A DNA stretch of 63,144 nucleotides from Phallusia fumigata (Eukaryota > Chordata > Ascidiacea > Phlebobranchia > Ascidiidae), in the NCBI GenBank assembly GCA_008931825.1, contig QXVZ01034327.1, positions 1 through 63,144 of the forward strand, given 5' to 3'. Positions 26,601 through 41,600 of this stretch are shown here, piece by piece. A program made the position numbers and the translations under genes. Position 1 is the stretch's first letter. The number at the start of each line of letters is the position of its first letter. The notes beneath the pieces are model-generated. The model saw only the letters and a program-made list of their open reading frames with translations. It made no database searches and had not been told where the DNA came from.

Positions 26601-29600
26601 CTTTGGACACCCCTGTTTTATAAGGTTGTGGGCATATTTGGTAAAATCATGCTCCTACTGTTACGAAACCAAGCAAAAAATCATTATTTGGTGTGGTGAA
26701 TTTTATGCAAGTTTTTTGGATAAAACTACATTTAATCACACACAAATACATTGGTATAAAGGTCCAAACTAATTTTAGTACATAGTTGCTGACATGACAC
26801 AGTTATTTATATCATGTGGCACCCAAATGAGTGTAGTGGCAATTTGGCCCTGATGGAGTTACCAGGGCTCTTCGCATAAGCCTACTACTCTTTCACTATT
26901 GTCAACCCTTATTTACTTGTAGCTGGCTCGCACCTGCTCTACTACACCCCTGATTGGTTAGCGCCTAAACCACACGACAACAAGAGTATATCAAACAAAA
27001 TAGATAAGGCCAATGATTTTTGACTATTTTCTTACAGAAAGTGCCACTTTTGTTACTCATTGCTCAAACTGAGTCTTCCTGTGTCTTTAATGAACGAAAG
27101 GAAATTTGCGCTGGCAATTCTTCAGAAAATTCTAGTGTCAGTGCATGCAAACAACATATGTTTCAAAAGCAAGAGTATCATAATGAATCTATGAATTTGG
27201 ACTTTTATGGTAGCATAGTCTTTTTATAATGGCTGTTACCCCGAAAATTCTAAAGGGGTCACATGCCACCTCTGCCAACTCGGACATTGAAGCATATATT
27301 CATCCTCATGCAATGGCAACAAACAATTATGAAGACCAAAAACCTACCGTGGGTAAATATAAATTAAAAAAATTACCAAGAATGACAACATCATTTGTTG
27401 AAATGTAGATAATGTTTTTCCCAAGTACTGAATTGTATCTTTTTGTTGTATTTTTCATGAAACTAGCGCTTCATGTGTATGATAAAACAACTAACCAAAT
27501 ATAGTTCTAATTTAAAACAAAAAGATTAAAAGGCTGAATAGCCCTTGCCCACCGACAATATATCAACAGCTTCCAGAAAGTTTTCATTTTGAATTGACAA
27601 CAAAAAAGCTTTCAATCGCTCTTGATTTCGTTTAATCATTGGAGACTGCAACACAGCAACAACACTTGATGTACTCATTTTTGCTATTATTTCCGGCTGA
27701 AAAAAAATTGAGGATTAATTTAAAGAACATGTTAAGTCAAATCTGCATTGTGAGTGCAATTTTGTAAAAACAGACATAGCCAACATTATAACATAGACTG
27801 CATGGGTTTAGGCCAAAGCATGTTTATAAAATATACAGACTTATCTGTGCAAAGAAGTTTCTTTTAATTTGACCAACCCGAACAGCAGCAAGAACAGACA
27901 CAGGTATGGTTGATATTTCATTTATAGATAATGTTTCAATTAAAATATCTCCATGCAAAAATTTCATCAAGGCTGATTCCAATCCATGCACTCTTGCAAC
28001 ATAGTCTGCACTAAATATTTATAAACACGCTAGAGTGAAAAACTCATCTACTTTTACATTATACTTCGATACTTACAAATGCAGTACAGCATTGTTTTCT
28101 TTCCTTGTAAAATCTGATTTAGAATTATAAAACACAATTAATTAAATGACATTTGGCATTGAAATAAACACAAAACTAACAAAACTCACAAAACCACCAC
28201 ATTAAACAGTCTCAACTTTCACTACCGTAAGAGTGCAGAAAAACCCACATTGTTTTTGGAACATTACACAACTTACACAACCATCCAAAACTCACAGAAA
28301 ATAAATCTTACCAAACATAATTTGGAAGTCAGTTGGTTCCAAGTTTCCTGCTACTTCAAGTTTTATGGGCTGTCCTTTTATTTCTGTCCACTGGTTTTGT
28401 ACTAAATATTCCTGCAGGCTCCTAATATCACCATCTTCTGTTGACAAAGCAAAGTCACTACACATTAAAAACAAACATTGGTTGTGGCTAGTGATGTACC
28501 GAAGCGGCGATTTTGACGAAGATTCAGTTTCGGCCGAATAATTTGTTACGATTCGGCCAAAACCAGACTTTTACGAACGAAGAAATAACGTTATGTCTAT
28601 TTCGCCTAATTATATACCACACAATCTGACTAACTACAGTGTAAACTACAGTGTAACTATAATGTGTAACGATAAAACAATGTAACAAAGTATTTATGAT
28701 TGTGCAGTTACGTAACAAAACTGTTAAATAGGGTATTTTTGCTGCTGTTTGTGGCAAGTGAAGTAAACTAAGGATGAAGTAAACTGAGGATCATGGTCGG
28801 ATGATATGTGACAAGGAATGCGGAACCTGGAGAGTGAATGAACGTAAAAGCAGGTGCACATGTGACAGTATAGCTCCGGGCCATCAGGTGAAGCATTCAA
28901 TCACTACAAGTAAATATTTATGACCATGACATGGTGGTGGGCCTACATGCAGAAAACGCGATGTTGAAGGGCTGTACTCTTGAAGTGGCAAATGAATGTG
29001 TTGTTGAATCTAGGCAAGTTGGCAAGCGAGGCAACACTTTGCCCACAAAGCAATATTCTTTCTCAAACAATGCCTAACAAATTTACAGGCTAAGTTTTGT
29101 TGTAGTGCTGATGGATTGGATTATGTCGAACACTTTTTCCGCCAAGATGAAGGAACGACAGGTCTTGGTCGTCCCTGAGATACATCGCACAAAAGCACAG
29201 TTGTTGAATCGCAGATTGGAACATCTTTAAGAAGCAACCAAGTCACAGCAGTGAGGTAAGATTGAACTTCCTCTGTCTGCTGTGAAATTGGTCGAAATTG
29301 AAAAACCTAAGGTATTGATAACAGATCTAAAGAGTACATCTGCAATAGCGTTGATTTGCTGCTGATCTGTTGGACATCAGTAGTGTACTCTGAAATGCAA
29401 GAGAGTTGATGTTGCTGTCAAGCAGACAACGTCTTTGCATCTTTTTAAATGCAAAAGTTAGAGGTGTGTGGTCAGCACATGCTGTAAAAATCTTGCACCC
29501 TTCAAGAAAATAGTGAAAGTGCCTCACGCTCAAACGTCTGTTTATGAGATGAGGCCACTTTGGCTTAATTCCACTCATTTTACCCTTAGTTAACTTACTT

Positions 29601-32600
29601 TTTGGTGTTCATTGTGAAAGATCCGACAAGTTATTGAATTGTATGTTACTGTGCTCAAGATTTGTAAATATGCTAATTGCCAACCAAATGTGACCAGTTT
29701 TTTTCATTTTGTAAATTTCGTGCGTTTAGCTGAATGCTATGCATCACAAAAACGTGGCGACATTTTAGCCTACCGTACTAAATAGTGGCTCTTATCAAAT
29801 GCTACAGTGTAATTTTGTTTGTTGTTGTTTTTTCGCTCTTTTATATTATCAATTAAAAAAAAGATGAGACATTGCAAAGACAATGAAAAAAACTGTTTCT
29901 CTAAAAAAACTGATTACTTGTGGAAATATAAAGTGAAGTGGAATGCTCACTTGCGTTAATGGCTATTTGTGTTTGCTCACTAGAAACATCTCATTTCATC
30001 TCATAATGTGTTTTTATTTGTTTTTATATACACACTGCTTCACACAAAAAAAAGTTCCCACAACATTCGATGTCTGGTGCTCATGGAGACTAAAATGGCT
30101 TGACTGCTTAAGATGTCAATGTAAAACTCGATTAAATAACAAAAATGGTTTCTGAAATAAAACCGTCAGAAAGTAGAGGAAAAAAACTAAGTTCCAAGAA
30201 AAAAGAAACTGTGGCAACTGCGTCAGCAGTAAGGGTATTAATTCAGGCCAGTAAGAGTCTTCATAGATTATGAAAAAATGCCAAGCTTGGTGTGGATGAA
30301 GAAAATGACATTTTTATCATTGAAATGCGATCGGGCACTGGAATTTTTCACTACGAGTTTTCACTGGGTACTGATTTTACAGAAAAAAACAACCATCCTA
30401 TTTACACAATTTGAAAAAATCAGTGGTGAGGCACATTTCGCTGCAAAGTCACCAGGAAAAGTTGCAATCCCTCGAAAAATGCAGGAATGTATGCATCACC
30501 GTTTTTCCGAACAGTACTTCTTGGATTTGGAAGAAAAGGCTGACGCAGCTAAGCTCTGATTCTGCAAGCGACTGATGCCGCGATAAAAGAAGAGAAATAC
30601 TTAACATGCGTGACAAGAAAGTGCAACAATTCAAACATCCAGGTCAGGGACAATGGATCAAAAATCTTTGTGCAAACATATAACAAGTTCGAGCTATACT
30701 GCAGCACTGTAAATCGGACAATGATTTATACCAATGCGTCTTCACCATGCCAAGTATGTACAAAGGAGCCCAGTACGATCTTGCAACAATAGCAAAAAAT
30801 AATTGCAGCTATCCTCCCGATCTGTTGTAGAAAGCACCATAACACTCCGCTGGTAACATATGTTTTCCGGACTTTTTGGTGTTCTGATTATAATGTAACT
30901 CTAAGGGGAGTTCAACAAAGAAGTAATTCGTTTTTGAACACTTGTGAATAACACCCGGTCTATTGATGTTTAATCTCTTTAATGGTCTTTAACTTTGATA
31001 ATGATGACTTTCTAATTAAACTGTGAATGTTCTCTTGCAAGCAGGTTTTAAACAAATGTAGGGAAGCAAAGAAACCGAAATAAACTAGAAGGGCGGCTTT
31101 CACCATATTGCCATTCCATATACACTATTACCTTTTTTAAAAATGCATGTACATTTACCATGTCATTTCACATTGGGTCCCATAGTTACTTAAGCTTTTT
31201 ATTACATGATTGTTTCTGCAGGCAAAAACGCATGGGTCTCCACACATGCAAAGTTGAAGAAATTCACTATAATGCATGTACAGAACAGAAGCAGATATTT
31301 TTTCTTTAATTTTTTGTAAACAGAAAATGAATCACAGAATTATCAATATAAGTAACTATGATCCAACCTACAAACTTCAAAAGGCTAGTTAACTGCCAGG
31401 ATTATAGGGTAAACACAGCAACAAATTCACCATAATGACAGGTTATACAAACTGTCTATACTTCATCTAATTCAGACATTTTTTATTAATTTGCCCCATT
31501 TAAGCGGGATAGTGTGGTATCTGCTGAAGCTCTAGAATGAAACACATCAATTACTGCACCACAATGATATGTTATACAATCTATTCAAATTTCATCCAAT
31601 TCGGACATTGTTTAACAACTTAACCCATTTTAGGGGGCTAGTGGGGTAACTGTTGGGGCTATGGGGTAAAACATATAAATTATTACACCACAATGATATG
31701 TTATACAAACTGTCCGAACATCAGTCAATTTGGAGAATGTTTAACAATTTGACCCATTTTGGCGGGCCAGTGGGGTAACTGCTCAGTCTATGGGGTAAAA
31801 CACATAAATTATTGCACCACAATGACATGTTATACAAACTGTCAAAATTTCATCCCTTTCGGAGAACATTTAACAATTTGCTTCATTTTAGGGGACTAGT
31901 GGGGTAACTGCTGGGGCTATAGGGTAAAACACATCAAATATTGCACCATAATGACATTTTATACAAACTGTCTAAATTTCATCCAATTCGAACATTGTTT
32001 AACTATTTGCCCCATTTAGGGGCTAGTGGGGTAACTGCTGGGGCTATAGGGTAAAAAACATTAATTATTGCACCATAATGACATGTTATACAAACTGTCC
32101 AAGTTTCATCCAATTCGGACACTGTTTAACTATTTGCCACATTTTAGGGGGCTAGCGGGGGCAAGACACACCGCCTTGACCATATCTACCAGCTGTGAAA
32201 GTTTCATCCAAATCCATCAAACATTTCATGACAAAAGTGCATGGACAAGCTGCAGGGGACAAAAAAGAAAAAAAAGAAAGAAAAAAAAGAAAACAAACAG
32301 AGTGAAAACAATATGTGTCCCCTTTCTGCAGAAATATCCCAGAAACTTTGTATCATTTGTTTGTATTTTGTGTACATAGTGGGAAGAAAAAAATCACTTC
32401 TTGGATTTCAACTAAAATGTTGTTAAATTTCTTTTCTGTTTGTTCGGAACCAATACAAATGATTCTACCACACCCCTTTTGAATTGCATTTTGTTGTGTG
32501 CTTGAGATAGAGAGACATTAATCTAAGTATGCACAATGTAAAAAGATTCATAAACAATCTCCATTTAATGAAGATCACCAAATATATACATGTGCCATCC

Positions 32601-35600
32601 AAAAACACAGACTATGCCAAATTTCTAGTCAAATGGTCTGATCTTTGAAATGCCATTTTTACTTTGGCCTTTACTTGTTGTGTTTATTTATATGTTGTGA
32701 TAACACATACATATACACTGGTTTTTTTCCTTGTCTTATCTATTCACAATTAAAAAAACTCCAATCACCATCTGTTTTTTTAGCAAATAGTTCCTGATCG
32801 TTTAGAATAACTTCAGTTGTACCACTATTTGCATAGAAATCTTCTGTTTTTGATGCTAGGACATTGTTTAGAAGTTTAAAAGCTTTACAATGGTTGCATG
32901 GCAAGAAACACGGCACTGGAAGTCACCTAGCTAGTAGCACACCCCTACTCAACCTACAGCTAAGTTCCATCCAACTTTCAACAAGTTCACAATTGATTGA
33001 TACAACTTGACTTATACTACTACATGTACAGAAACTTTTGTTTGTGGTGGCTTGAAGCTCAAAAATGTTTTACTTTTTTTGGGCTGATGGGATAACCACA
33101 GGAGTTTTCACAGCAATTAATGCACTGCAATGACATGTCACATATTCTGTCAAAATTTTAGCTACTTTGTGGACATTGTTTAGTAATTTGACCCATTTTA
33201 GGAGGCTAGCAGGGTAACTGCTAGGGCAATGGGAGCAAACGAAACTGAAGATACACTACCATGACTATATCTACCAGCTGTAAAAGTTTTATCCAAATTC
33301 CACAAACACGCCTTTCATGGCTAAAGTGGAAGGGACGCATAATTATTAGTTATGTCAAATATTAAATGTTGACAGATGTATGGTGACCGATAGCTGCCAC
33401 TGAAAAAAAACAGATGATGGTATATGATTGTCTGTTTTAGCCCCGCCATCGCATAAGGGTCCAGCTTCCATATACCATCAGTCCACAGTTTGCCAACCAC
33501 TGTTTTACAAACTATCCAAGTTGCATCCAGTTTGGACATTTAGTAATTTGATCCATTTTAGGGGCCTGTTGGGGTAGGGGGCTCAAGAGTAAAACACAGC
33601 AATTATTACACCACCATGTCATGTTAGACAAACTGTGCAATTTCACCCAATTTGACCATTGTTTAGTTAATTTGAACATTGTTTGACACATTTGGGGAGC
33701 TAGTGGGGTAAACCGAAGATCCAATAAAATTTCAACCTAATCCCAATTTGTTTAAAACTTAACCACTAGAGGGAGCCACAAGGCAAACACTACGGCCTTA
33801 TGCTTACTGAGTTGGTGATAAACCCCAATTTGAACCACCACACACTGAAATTCCATTTAACTGGGAAGTGATTAATACTACAACTAGCCTAATTTCATTT
33901 TCACTTGCACAAACCTATCATCACAGAGACTTTTCAACTGTGGTGTTTGCAAGCATGCAAAATGTTTGAAACACAAACTACAACCACTGGGGCTATGGGG
34001 TCAAATGAAGCAAATGACACAACTCCATGATCATATTCATCAGCTGAAGTTTCATCCAAATCCATCGAACATTTCATAGCAACATAACATGGACAAGTTT
34101 GGGGTAGAAAAGAGAAAAAACAGTGAAAGTGAAAACAACATGTGTTCCCTCCAGGAAGGGGACCCATAATTAAAGGTTGCTGGTATTAATTGGGGCAATT
34201 CAGAAAAATATTTCATATAAAAGGAAAAAACAAAAATTGACCTGTTTTGAGGCAATTTAGGTAATCAATAGAACCATGGGTACATTCTCTGTGTATTTGA
34301 TGCTTGGACAAGCCTACAACAATGAACAAAATACCTTCATTTCCGAATGGCCCAGCATACTTTACATCCAATGGCATTCGGTCACTGAACTGATGAACTG
34401 GTGCAAGCGCAGCAAGCACTAATAACGTAAAATATAGTTAAAATAAACAAACATAATAATATAAAATTACTTAAAATGTGGCATCATGCTAATACTAATA
34501 TTTAAACAAACATTGTTACAAACATAACAATATTCACATTTTTGGTATCTACAAACCAAACAATCTATCTGCGAACACTTGACTACACCCCAATCTGGTT
34601 AAGTACCCTGTAAATTGCAACAAGAGGTAAACATAACTAGAAGGGTGGCTTTCACCATATTGCCATTCCATATACACTATCACCTTATTTAAAAATGCAT
34701 ATATATTGACCGTGTCATTTCGCATTGGGTCCCATAGTTACTTAAGCTTTTTATTACATGATTGTTTCTGCAGGCAAAAACGCATGGGTCCCCACACACG
34801 CAAAGTTGTAGAAAATATGGTTCACTATAATGTATGTACAGAACAGAAGCAAATATTTTTTCTTGACTTTTTCGAAAACAGAAAATGAATCACAGAACTA
34901 ATAATATAAGTAACAATGACCCAACCTACAAACTTTAAAAGACTAGTTAACTGCCAGGGTTATAGGGTAAACACAGCAATAAATTCACCATGATGACATG
35001 TTATACACACTGTCTATATTTCATCTAATTCAGACATCTTTTATTAATTTGCCCCATTTTAGGGGGTTAGTGGGGTAACTGCTGGGGCTATAAGGTAAAG
35101 TACAACAAATATTGCATCACAATAACATGTTATACAAACTGTCTAAATTTCATCCAATTCGGACATTGTTTAACTATTTGCCCCATTTNACAAAAACAGC
35201 AAAAGAACAAAGCAATTGAAACACACTAAAAAAACAATCTACAAACCAATACAAATTTGCCTCACCTAAGCCATGGGTTAATAATTTCACTCACATTGCT
35301 TTAGCAAGAAATATGAGGTTAAGCGAACTGATAACACAACCCAATGCTTTTGCACACTTTATTAGTCAAACATCCAATGCCCAAATTACACCGCCCAACA
35401 AGCCTGCTTACAAGAAAAAAAACAGTAAAAACACATATTTGTGTCCATAGAGGGACCCAACCCATATTTTCAGATTTACCCGACATAAGGAAATTTACCC
35501 CAGTTAACTACTATACAACATGTTAAGTGATGGATTGAGTTTTTGTTTTTTACATTACCAGGTAGTGAAAAATCCAGTGTTCTTTCCAAAATCAAACCAC

Positions 35601-38600
35601 CAATAATACCAGCATACCCACTCATTCTTTCAGTCGCAATCATTAGATCATCAATAATTGTTTCGAATATTTTATCTGTGAAAAAAAGAGTCCAACAAAA
35701 TTTGGACACAGGTTTAATAAGAAACCAAAAATCAAAAGTACAACAACCACAAACACCTGGACTTATTGGGGAAATTCTTCTAGATACTGGTTTTATAGTA
35801 AGAAGTCCCTCTCTTAGTGGATCAATCACGATATTTACTGCCAGAGCAATAAATGTTAAGTAATGAAAAGCTTAGATAATTTAGATAATAAACTAGTTCC
35901 TACCAGACAATGATTTTATAGCCAATTTGCCAAACATTCCACCAATAACTGCAGACATCGATGCAACATATTTCACACATGCAATAAACTGGTCATCAAG
36001 ATGAGGTAAAACTGTTTCTGAAATTTAATTTAATGGCTATGGTTTTTGGTAAATGATGTCTATGGTTTTACCTGTTAAAAAAATTTTCATACATGGCAAT
36101 CACATAAGTTTGAAACATCAAGCATTTGAACTTTTTTTTCAGATTTCTTTTGAAACACTAAATGTACTGAGCTTGGTGTGCTTTACAAACTTGCACATTT
36201 GGCAAAAAGAAACAACAGCTTTTACTGGATCTTTTTCTTTCAACTTCTAGTTATATAAAGGTTTGGATTAAGTATTAAATGTTTAAATTAAAGAACTGTA
36301 ATTGCTCCTTCTAGTAATGTTTTTTTTTAAATAAACATTCATAAATGTGGGATCTTCTAAAACTACCAAAGCAGTACAGTTAGTAAATACCATAGTTTGT
36401 TTGTTTAGTGCTTTCCATTTGAAGGTTGGTTGTTAATTTTTCCATAAACCAAGACATACTATTTAGAAGATGAGCAATCCTCTTTTGTAGGTGAAAAGCT
36501 ACATGAAAGAGAAGCAGCAGTATTAGCCTTTTATAATGTATACAAAAAGTATCTTTGGGTCTCAAACATAACAATAAATGCAATGTATATTTTGTTTGGA
36601 ATGGCATTTTTTTATCTTAACATTTTTGTGTCTTTTAGAAGCCTCTGTAAGTATCACTGGTCAGATGTAATGAAATTTGAAGCTATCAGCATTTATGGTC
36701 AAATCCAAAATGTACAACTTGGAATGTTCTGCAGGATTAGTGAGTTAACTCATTGAAAAAACATAGTGGTAATGCTGTGCTTAAAGACACAAAGTCAATC
36801 AATAATCAGTCTTTAAAAATAGAGGTGTATATTTGGACTGTGTGGGCATTGACAGTCTCTAAAACAAATTAACGACAAAGGTAATAAGGGTTAAACGATA
36901 TTAAGTTTCCAGAAACACAAGTGACTAAACCACCCGTGAAATGCACAAACAGAGGACTTGCATAAGATTTTATTTGGTTTTTCCTTTTTGCATACTGGTA
37001 TTTCAGACTATTTAATTTCAGTCAACTATTTAATTCTTTACCCATGTTTATTGTCGAACTGCCCAATTAATATGCTCTGTTGTCGCACAAGCATTTCACA
37101 TTACACTAACTGTGTTACGCAAAACATACAGGTTGACCTGCTATATCCTCTGTGCTACAAAGAATGCCAACCAGACAAAAAATTTAAATTGATCCAACTC
37201 AGTTGTGATAACAATTTGTTTTAACAACAAAGTTGTATCCTTTGTCATTTTAACCAAGAGGAGAAATTAGACACCACCCTGGCCAATTGGTTGCCAAGAT
37301 GGCCAAGTTGTTGGCAAGACTGCTAGTCCCACTGTCACTTGTTTTTTCTTGAGCAAGAAGCCTAAGCGACATTGCTTTATTGCTCTAATCCACTGGACCC
37401 ATTAGGTTGACCCAAATTGAAAAATACCGGAACGGAACGAATACCGCTATTTTTTATTCCGGTATTTCGGTCTTGGCATATAACCCGAAAGAGTTGCTTG
37501 AAATTTCGTGTTTGATACCTAACATTATCCTTGTGTTTATTTTATCCCAAATGCTCCGATAATGTTTGTCAGGAGTGGAGGAGTCATCTATTTACTCATA
37601 ATTGTTACGTGTTATGTGACGTAATAACCACCAAACAACAACCTTTTGTGTTTCAACGTGCTTACTTTGTTCAGTTGAGAGCTTGTTTACACTACAGGTA
37701 ATTTAATTTGACAAGAAACACAGACCGAAATAACGAAAAAATACCGTTATAATTTTGTTTCGGTCAGACCGGAACGAAATAAAAATATCGGTACCGGAAC
37801 GAAATACCGAAATAAATAAATTGCCCAGACCGAATAACGTTATTTCTTTTCGTTCCGTTCCGGTATGAAACACTGCTTATACCAAAATGCCATTAACTGG
37901 ATTTATCTGTATTGACAAAGATTTTTAAAATTTGAAGTAAAGTCTTTGTGGCTACATTCGTCCAAGGGTATTTAACTAATATTTCATAACATAGTGAATT
38001 CAGACCTCGGATGACATTTTGGTAACGTAATATTTTAAAGGATTGTTTCAAGTTTTTTTACATGGTTTGCAGCTTTTATTTACTTGTTAACAGCTTAGTC
38101 ATCCAAAACTAGCTTATAGAAAACAATAAAGGGTGGCTTACTGTATATGGACATTCAATAAACACTATTACCCGATATTAAAAGAGGATATATTCCCCAC
38201 ATTATTTTACATTGGGTATCATAGTTACCTGCGCTATTAATGACATGATTGTTTTTGCTGACAGTTCCCCACACATGCAAAGTTCTACATTGTACTTTTT
38301 TCTGTATACATGTCCAGGCTATAGGTATAAACTAGAAGGGTGGCTTACCATATATAGACATTCTATATACACTATTACCCCATATTAAAAGATGATATAA
38401 TCCCCACATTATATTACATAGGGTCTTATAGTTACCTGCGCTATTAATGACATGATTGTTTTTGCTGACAGTTCCCCACACATGCAAAGTTCTACATTGT
38501 GTGTTTTTCTAAATGCATGTCCAGGCTATAGCAATCAGTGCACTACAATGGCATGTTCTTGTTCTTCAAACTGTGTAAATTTCATCCAATTTGGACATTG

Positions 38601-41600
38601 TTTAATAATTTAACCCATTTAATGGGCTATAGGGGTAACTGTGGGGGCTTCAGGGTAAAACACAGCAATTAATGCACCACCATGGCATGTTAGACATACT
38701 GTCCAAATTTCACCTAATTTGAACATTGTTTAATAACTTGACTCATTTTAGGAGGTTAGTGGGGTGACAGCAGTGGTTATGGGGTCAAACAAACAAATCA
38801 ACGAAATCACACTGCAATTGCATTTTACACAAAGTATCCAAATTTCATCAAATTTGGACATTGTTTAAAATTTTGACTCAAATTTGGGCCAGTGGGGTGA
38901 CGGCTGCGTCTATAGGGTAAAACAGGACAATTATTCCACCACGACGGAATGTTAAACAAACTGTCCAAATTTCACCGAATTCGACATTGTCTAGTAATTT
39001 GCCCCATAAAATGGGGCTATGAAGTCCAACATAGAAATCAACACATTGCAATCGCATTTTACACAAAGTATCCAAATTTGATCGAATTCAGATATTGTAT
39101 AAAAATTTGACACATTTTAGGGGCCTAGTTGGGAATGACTGGGTCTCTAACCACAGGGACTATCAGGTAAAATGGAGCAATCGATACCACACAATGGGCC
39201 AACCTCAAATATATTAAAATTTTTGTCCCAATTGGGGGATTGGTTTAAAGGTTAACCACTGGAGAGAGCCACAAGACAACCACTAGGGCCTTTTGCTCAC
39301 TAAGTTGGTGACAACCCCCAAAAAACAGAGTGAAAACAATATAAGTCCCCTTCAGAAACAAACCAGTTCGTTAGGGTTTACTTACAATGAGGTTGAGTTT
39401 TAAGCATAAAGTTTTCAACCAGCACTCCTTTCATTTTCCAAGCTTGAAGTTTTTTGAAAAAAATCTCTGCAGTTCGTTCTTTTAAACGGCCTAAACAAAT
39501 ATTTGTTGAAATAATATTAGTAAGACTACATCAATACAGAAATAGTAAAAATACCACACTGGATAAAATGACAATTGTTGGCAGATAATTTAGGTTTTAG
39601 TTTGCAATGAATTCCAATAAATAATTCCTTCCTAAAAATGATACATTCAGTACTTGCTATCCTGTTTTATGTTCATAAGTAAGCCTACTTTTTTAGTGCA
39701 TAATTGTTACTACAAGCATGAACACCCCCTTTGACCTTGGCTAGATAGATCAATTATGAAATCCACGTTTTGTTGAAAACTAGAGAAGTGGTGTTTCCCA
39801 TATTTTCATTAAACATACAATACAACTAGAAGGGTGGCTTTCACCATGTTGCCATTCCATAATTGTGGTTCACTATGAAAATATGTACAGAACAGAAGCA
39901 GATATTTTTTCTTTAATTTTATGTAAACAGAAAATGAATCACAGAATTAATAATATAAGTAACTATGACCCAACNAAAAAGAAAAAAAAGAGAAAAAAAC
40001 AAACAAACAGAGTGAAAACAATATGTGTCCCCTTCAGGAAGGAAACCCATAAAAACTAAATATCTGGGTTTTCCAAGGTGAAAAATGGGTGAATCTAACT
40101 AGGCTGGCTTTCAACATATATATACATAAGGACATATTTTACATTGGGTCCCATACACATCATTGTTTCTGCAGGCTAAATCATATGAGTCTCCACATGT
40201 GCAAAGTAGAGGACACAGCTACTATAATGATACGTTCTCCAAAAATTTTGTCCAATTTTAACATAGTTTAAAAATTTGACACTTTTAGGGGGCTAATAGG
40301 GTAATTTCTAAGGCTATGAGGTCAAACAAAGAAATCAACACACCGCGATGACATGTTCTACAAACTGCGTAAATGTCTTCCAATTTGGACATTGTTTTAC
40401 AATTTGACCCTTTTTAGAGGGTTAATGGGATAACCATTTGGACTATGGGGTTAAATTATTTATTCGATACACCACAATGGCATGTTCTACAAACTGCGTA
40501 AATATTATCCAATATGAACATTGTTTGATAATTTGACCTATTTTAGGGAGCTAGTGGGAGAACTGATGGGGCTACAAGTGGGGATGTTCAAAGTAGAATA
40601 TTGAATCCTAAGGATACGAATCCGGACAGATTGGAATCCAAATTTGCCGTTTATATCGGGTAATTGGAACCGATATTATTTCTTCCAAAACACATGTTAA
40701 ACAAGCGTGCGCAATTCGTCTGCACTTTGTGTTGATGCGAGCGGCATTTACAGACGCAACAGTGCCGATACAACGTCGTTTGTATTCCCCTTTAGCTAAT
40801 TCTCAGCCATGCGTACAATGTGACAATAACTAGCAACAATTTCAACAAGTAACAGGAGTGAGCGTGCGCAATTTGTTTAAATTTTGTATTAATGCGAGTG
40901 GCATTCACAGTCTCAACAACCACGTTTAATTCTATTTTAACTACACCTTAGCCACGCACTTAACGTCATAATAAAAAACAAAACGCGCGCAACATTTAAA
41001 GTTTGTATCACCACGAGGTTGACTTTTCCGCAGCATCAGCAAAAATTCTGATGCATCGTTGATCGACTAATTCGTTTCAGTTGTACATTTGAAGTTGCAT
41101 CAGCCGGGAAAATAGTAGTTGCCTTACTGGTTAGGCCTTTTGCATATAAACGTCTGACATTGTTTGGATTTAGATGCTTAAAGGGAGATTACCCTTGGGT
41201 TGCATGAGATGTAATAGAAGGCATGGGGTACTTCTCAAAGTTAAAAAAACAGTCCTTTATTGTTGTTTTGTTGCTTGCAATTCTGTGTGTCATTCTGCCA
41301 AAATTAATATAAGACTTGGATTCGATATTCTGGATTCGAAACAACTTTTCTAGAATAGCCAGTTATTCTACTTTGAACATCCCTAGCTACAAGGTCAAAC
41401 AAAAAAAATGAATGCACCACAACAGCATGTTCTACAAACTGTGTAAATTTTAACGAATTCATCGTTTAATAATTTTACCCATTTTATGGGGCTAGTGGAG
41501 TAACTGATTGGGCTATAGGGTCAAAAAAGTAATCGGTGCACTGCAATGGAATATTCCACAAACTGTGTAAATTTAAACAAATCCAAAGGATGATGTTCCT

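Noticed and set aside
31500..32150. Regular direct repeats that could suggest a CRISPR array.
   Set aside because: Units are 129 bp and similar along their whole length with no unique spacers, in eukaryotic DNA. They are internal tandem repeats of a transposon.
36120..36249. Possible extra exon after a TATAACTAG acceptor, with open frames to GTAAAG.
   Set aside because: The better-looking frame is phase 0-0, which conflicts with the phase-1 neighbours. The phase-1 frame looks unlike protein.
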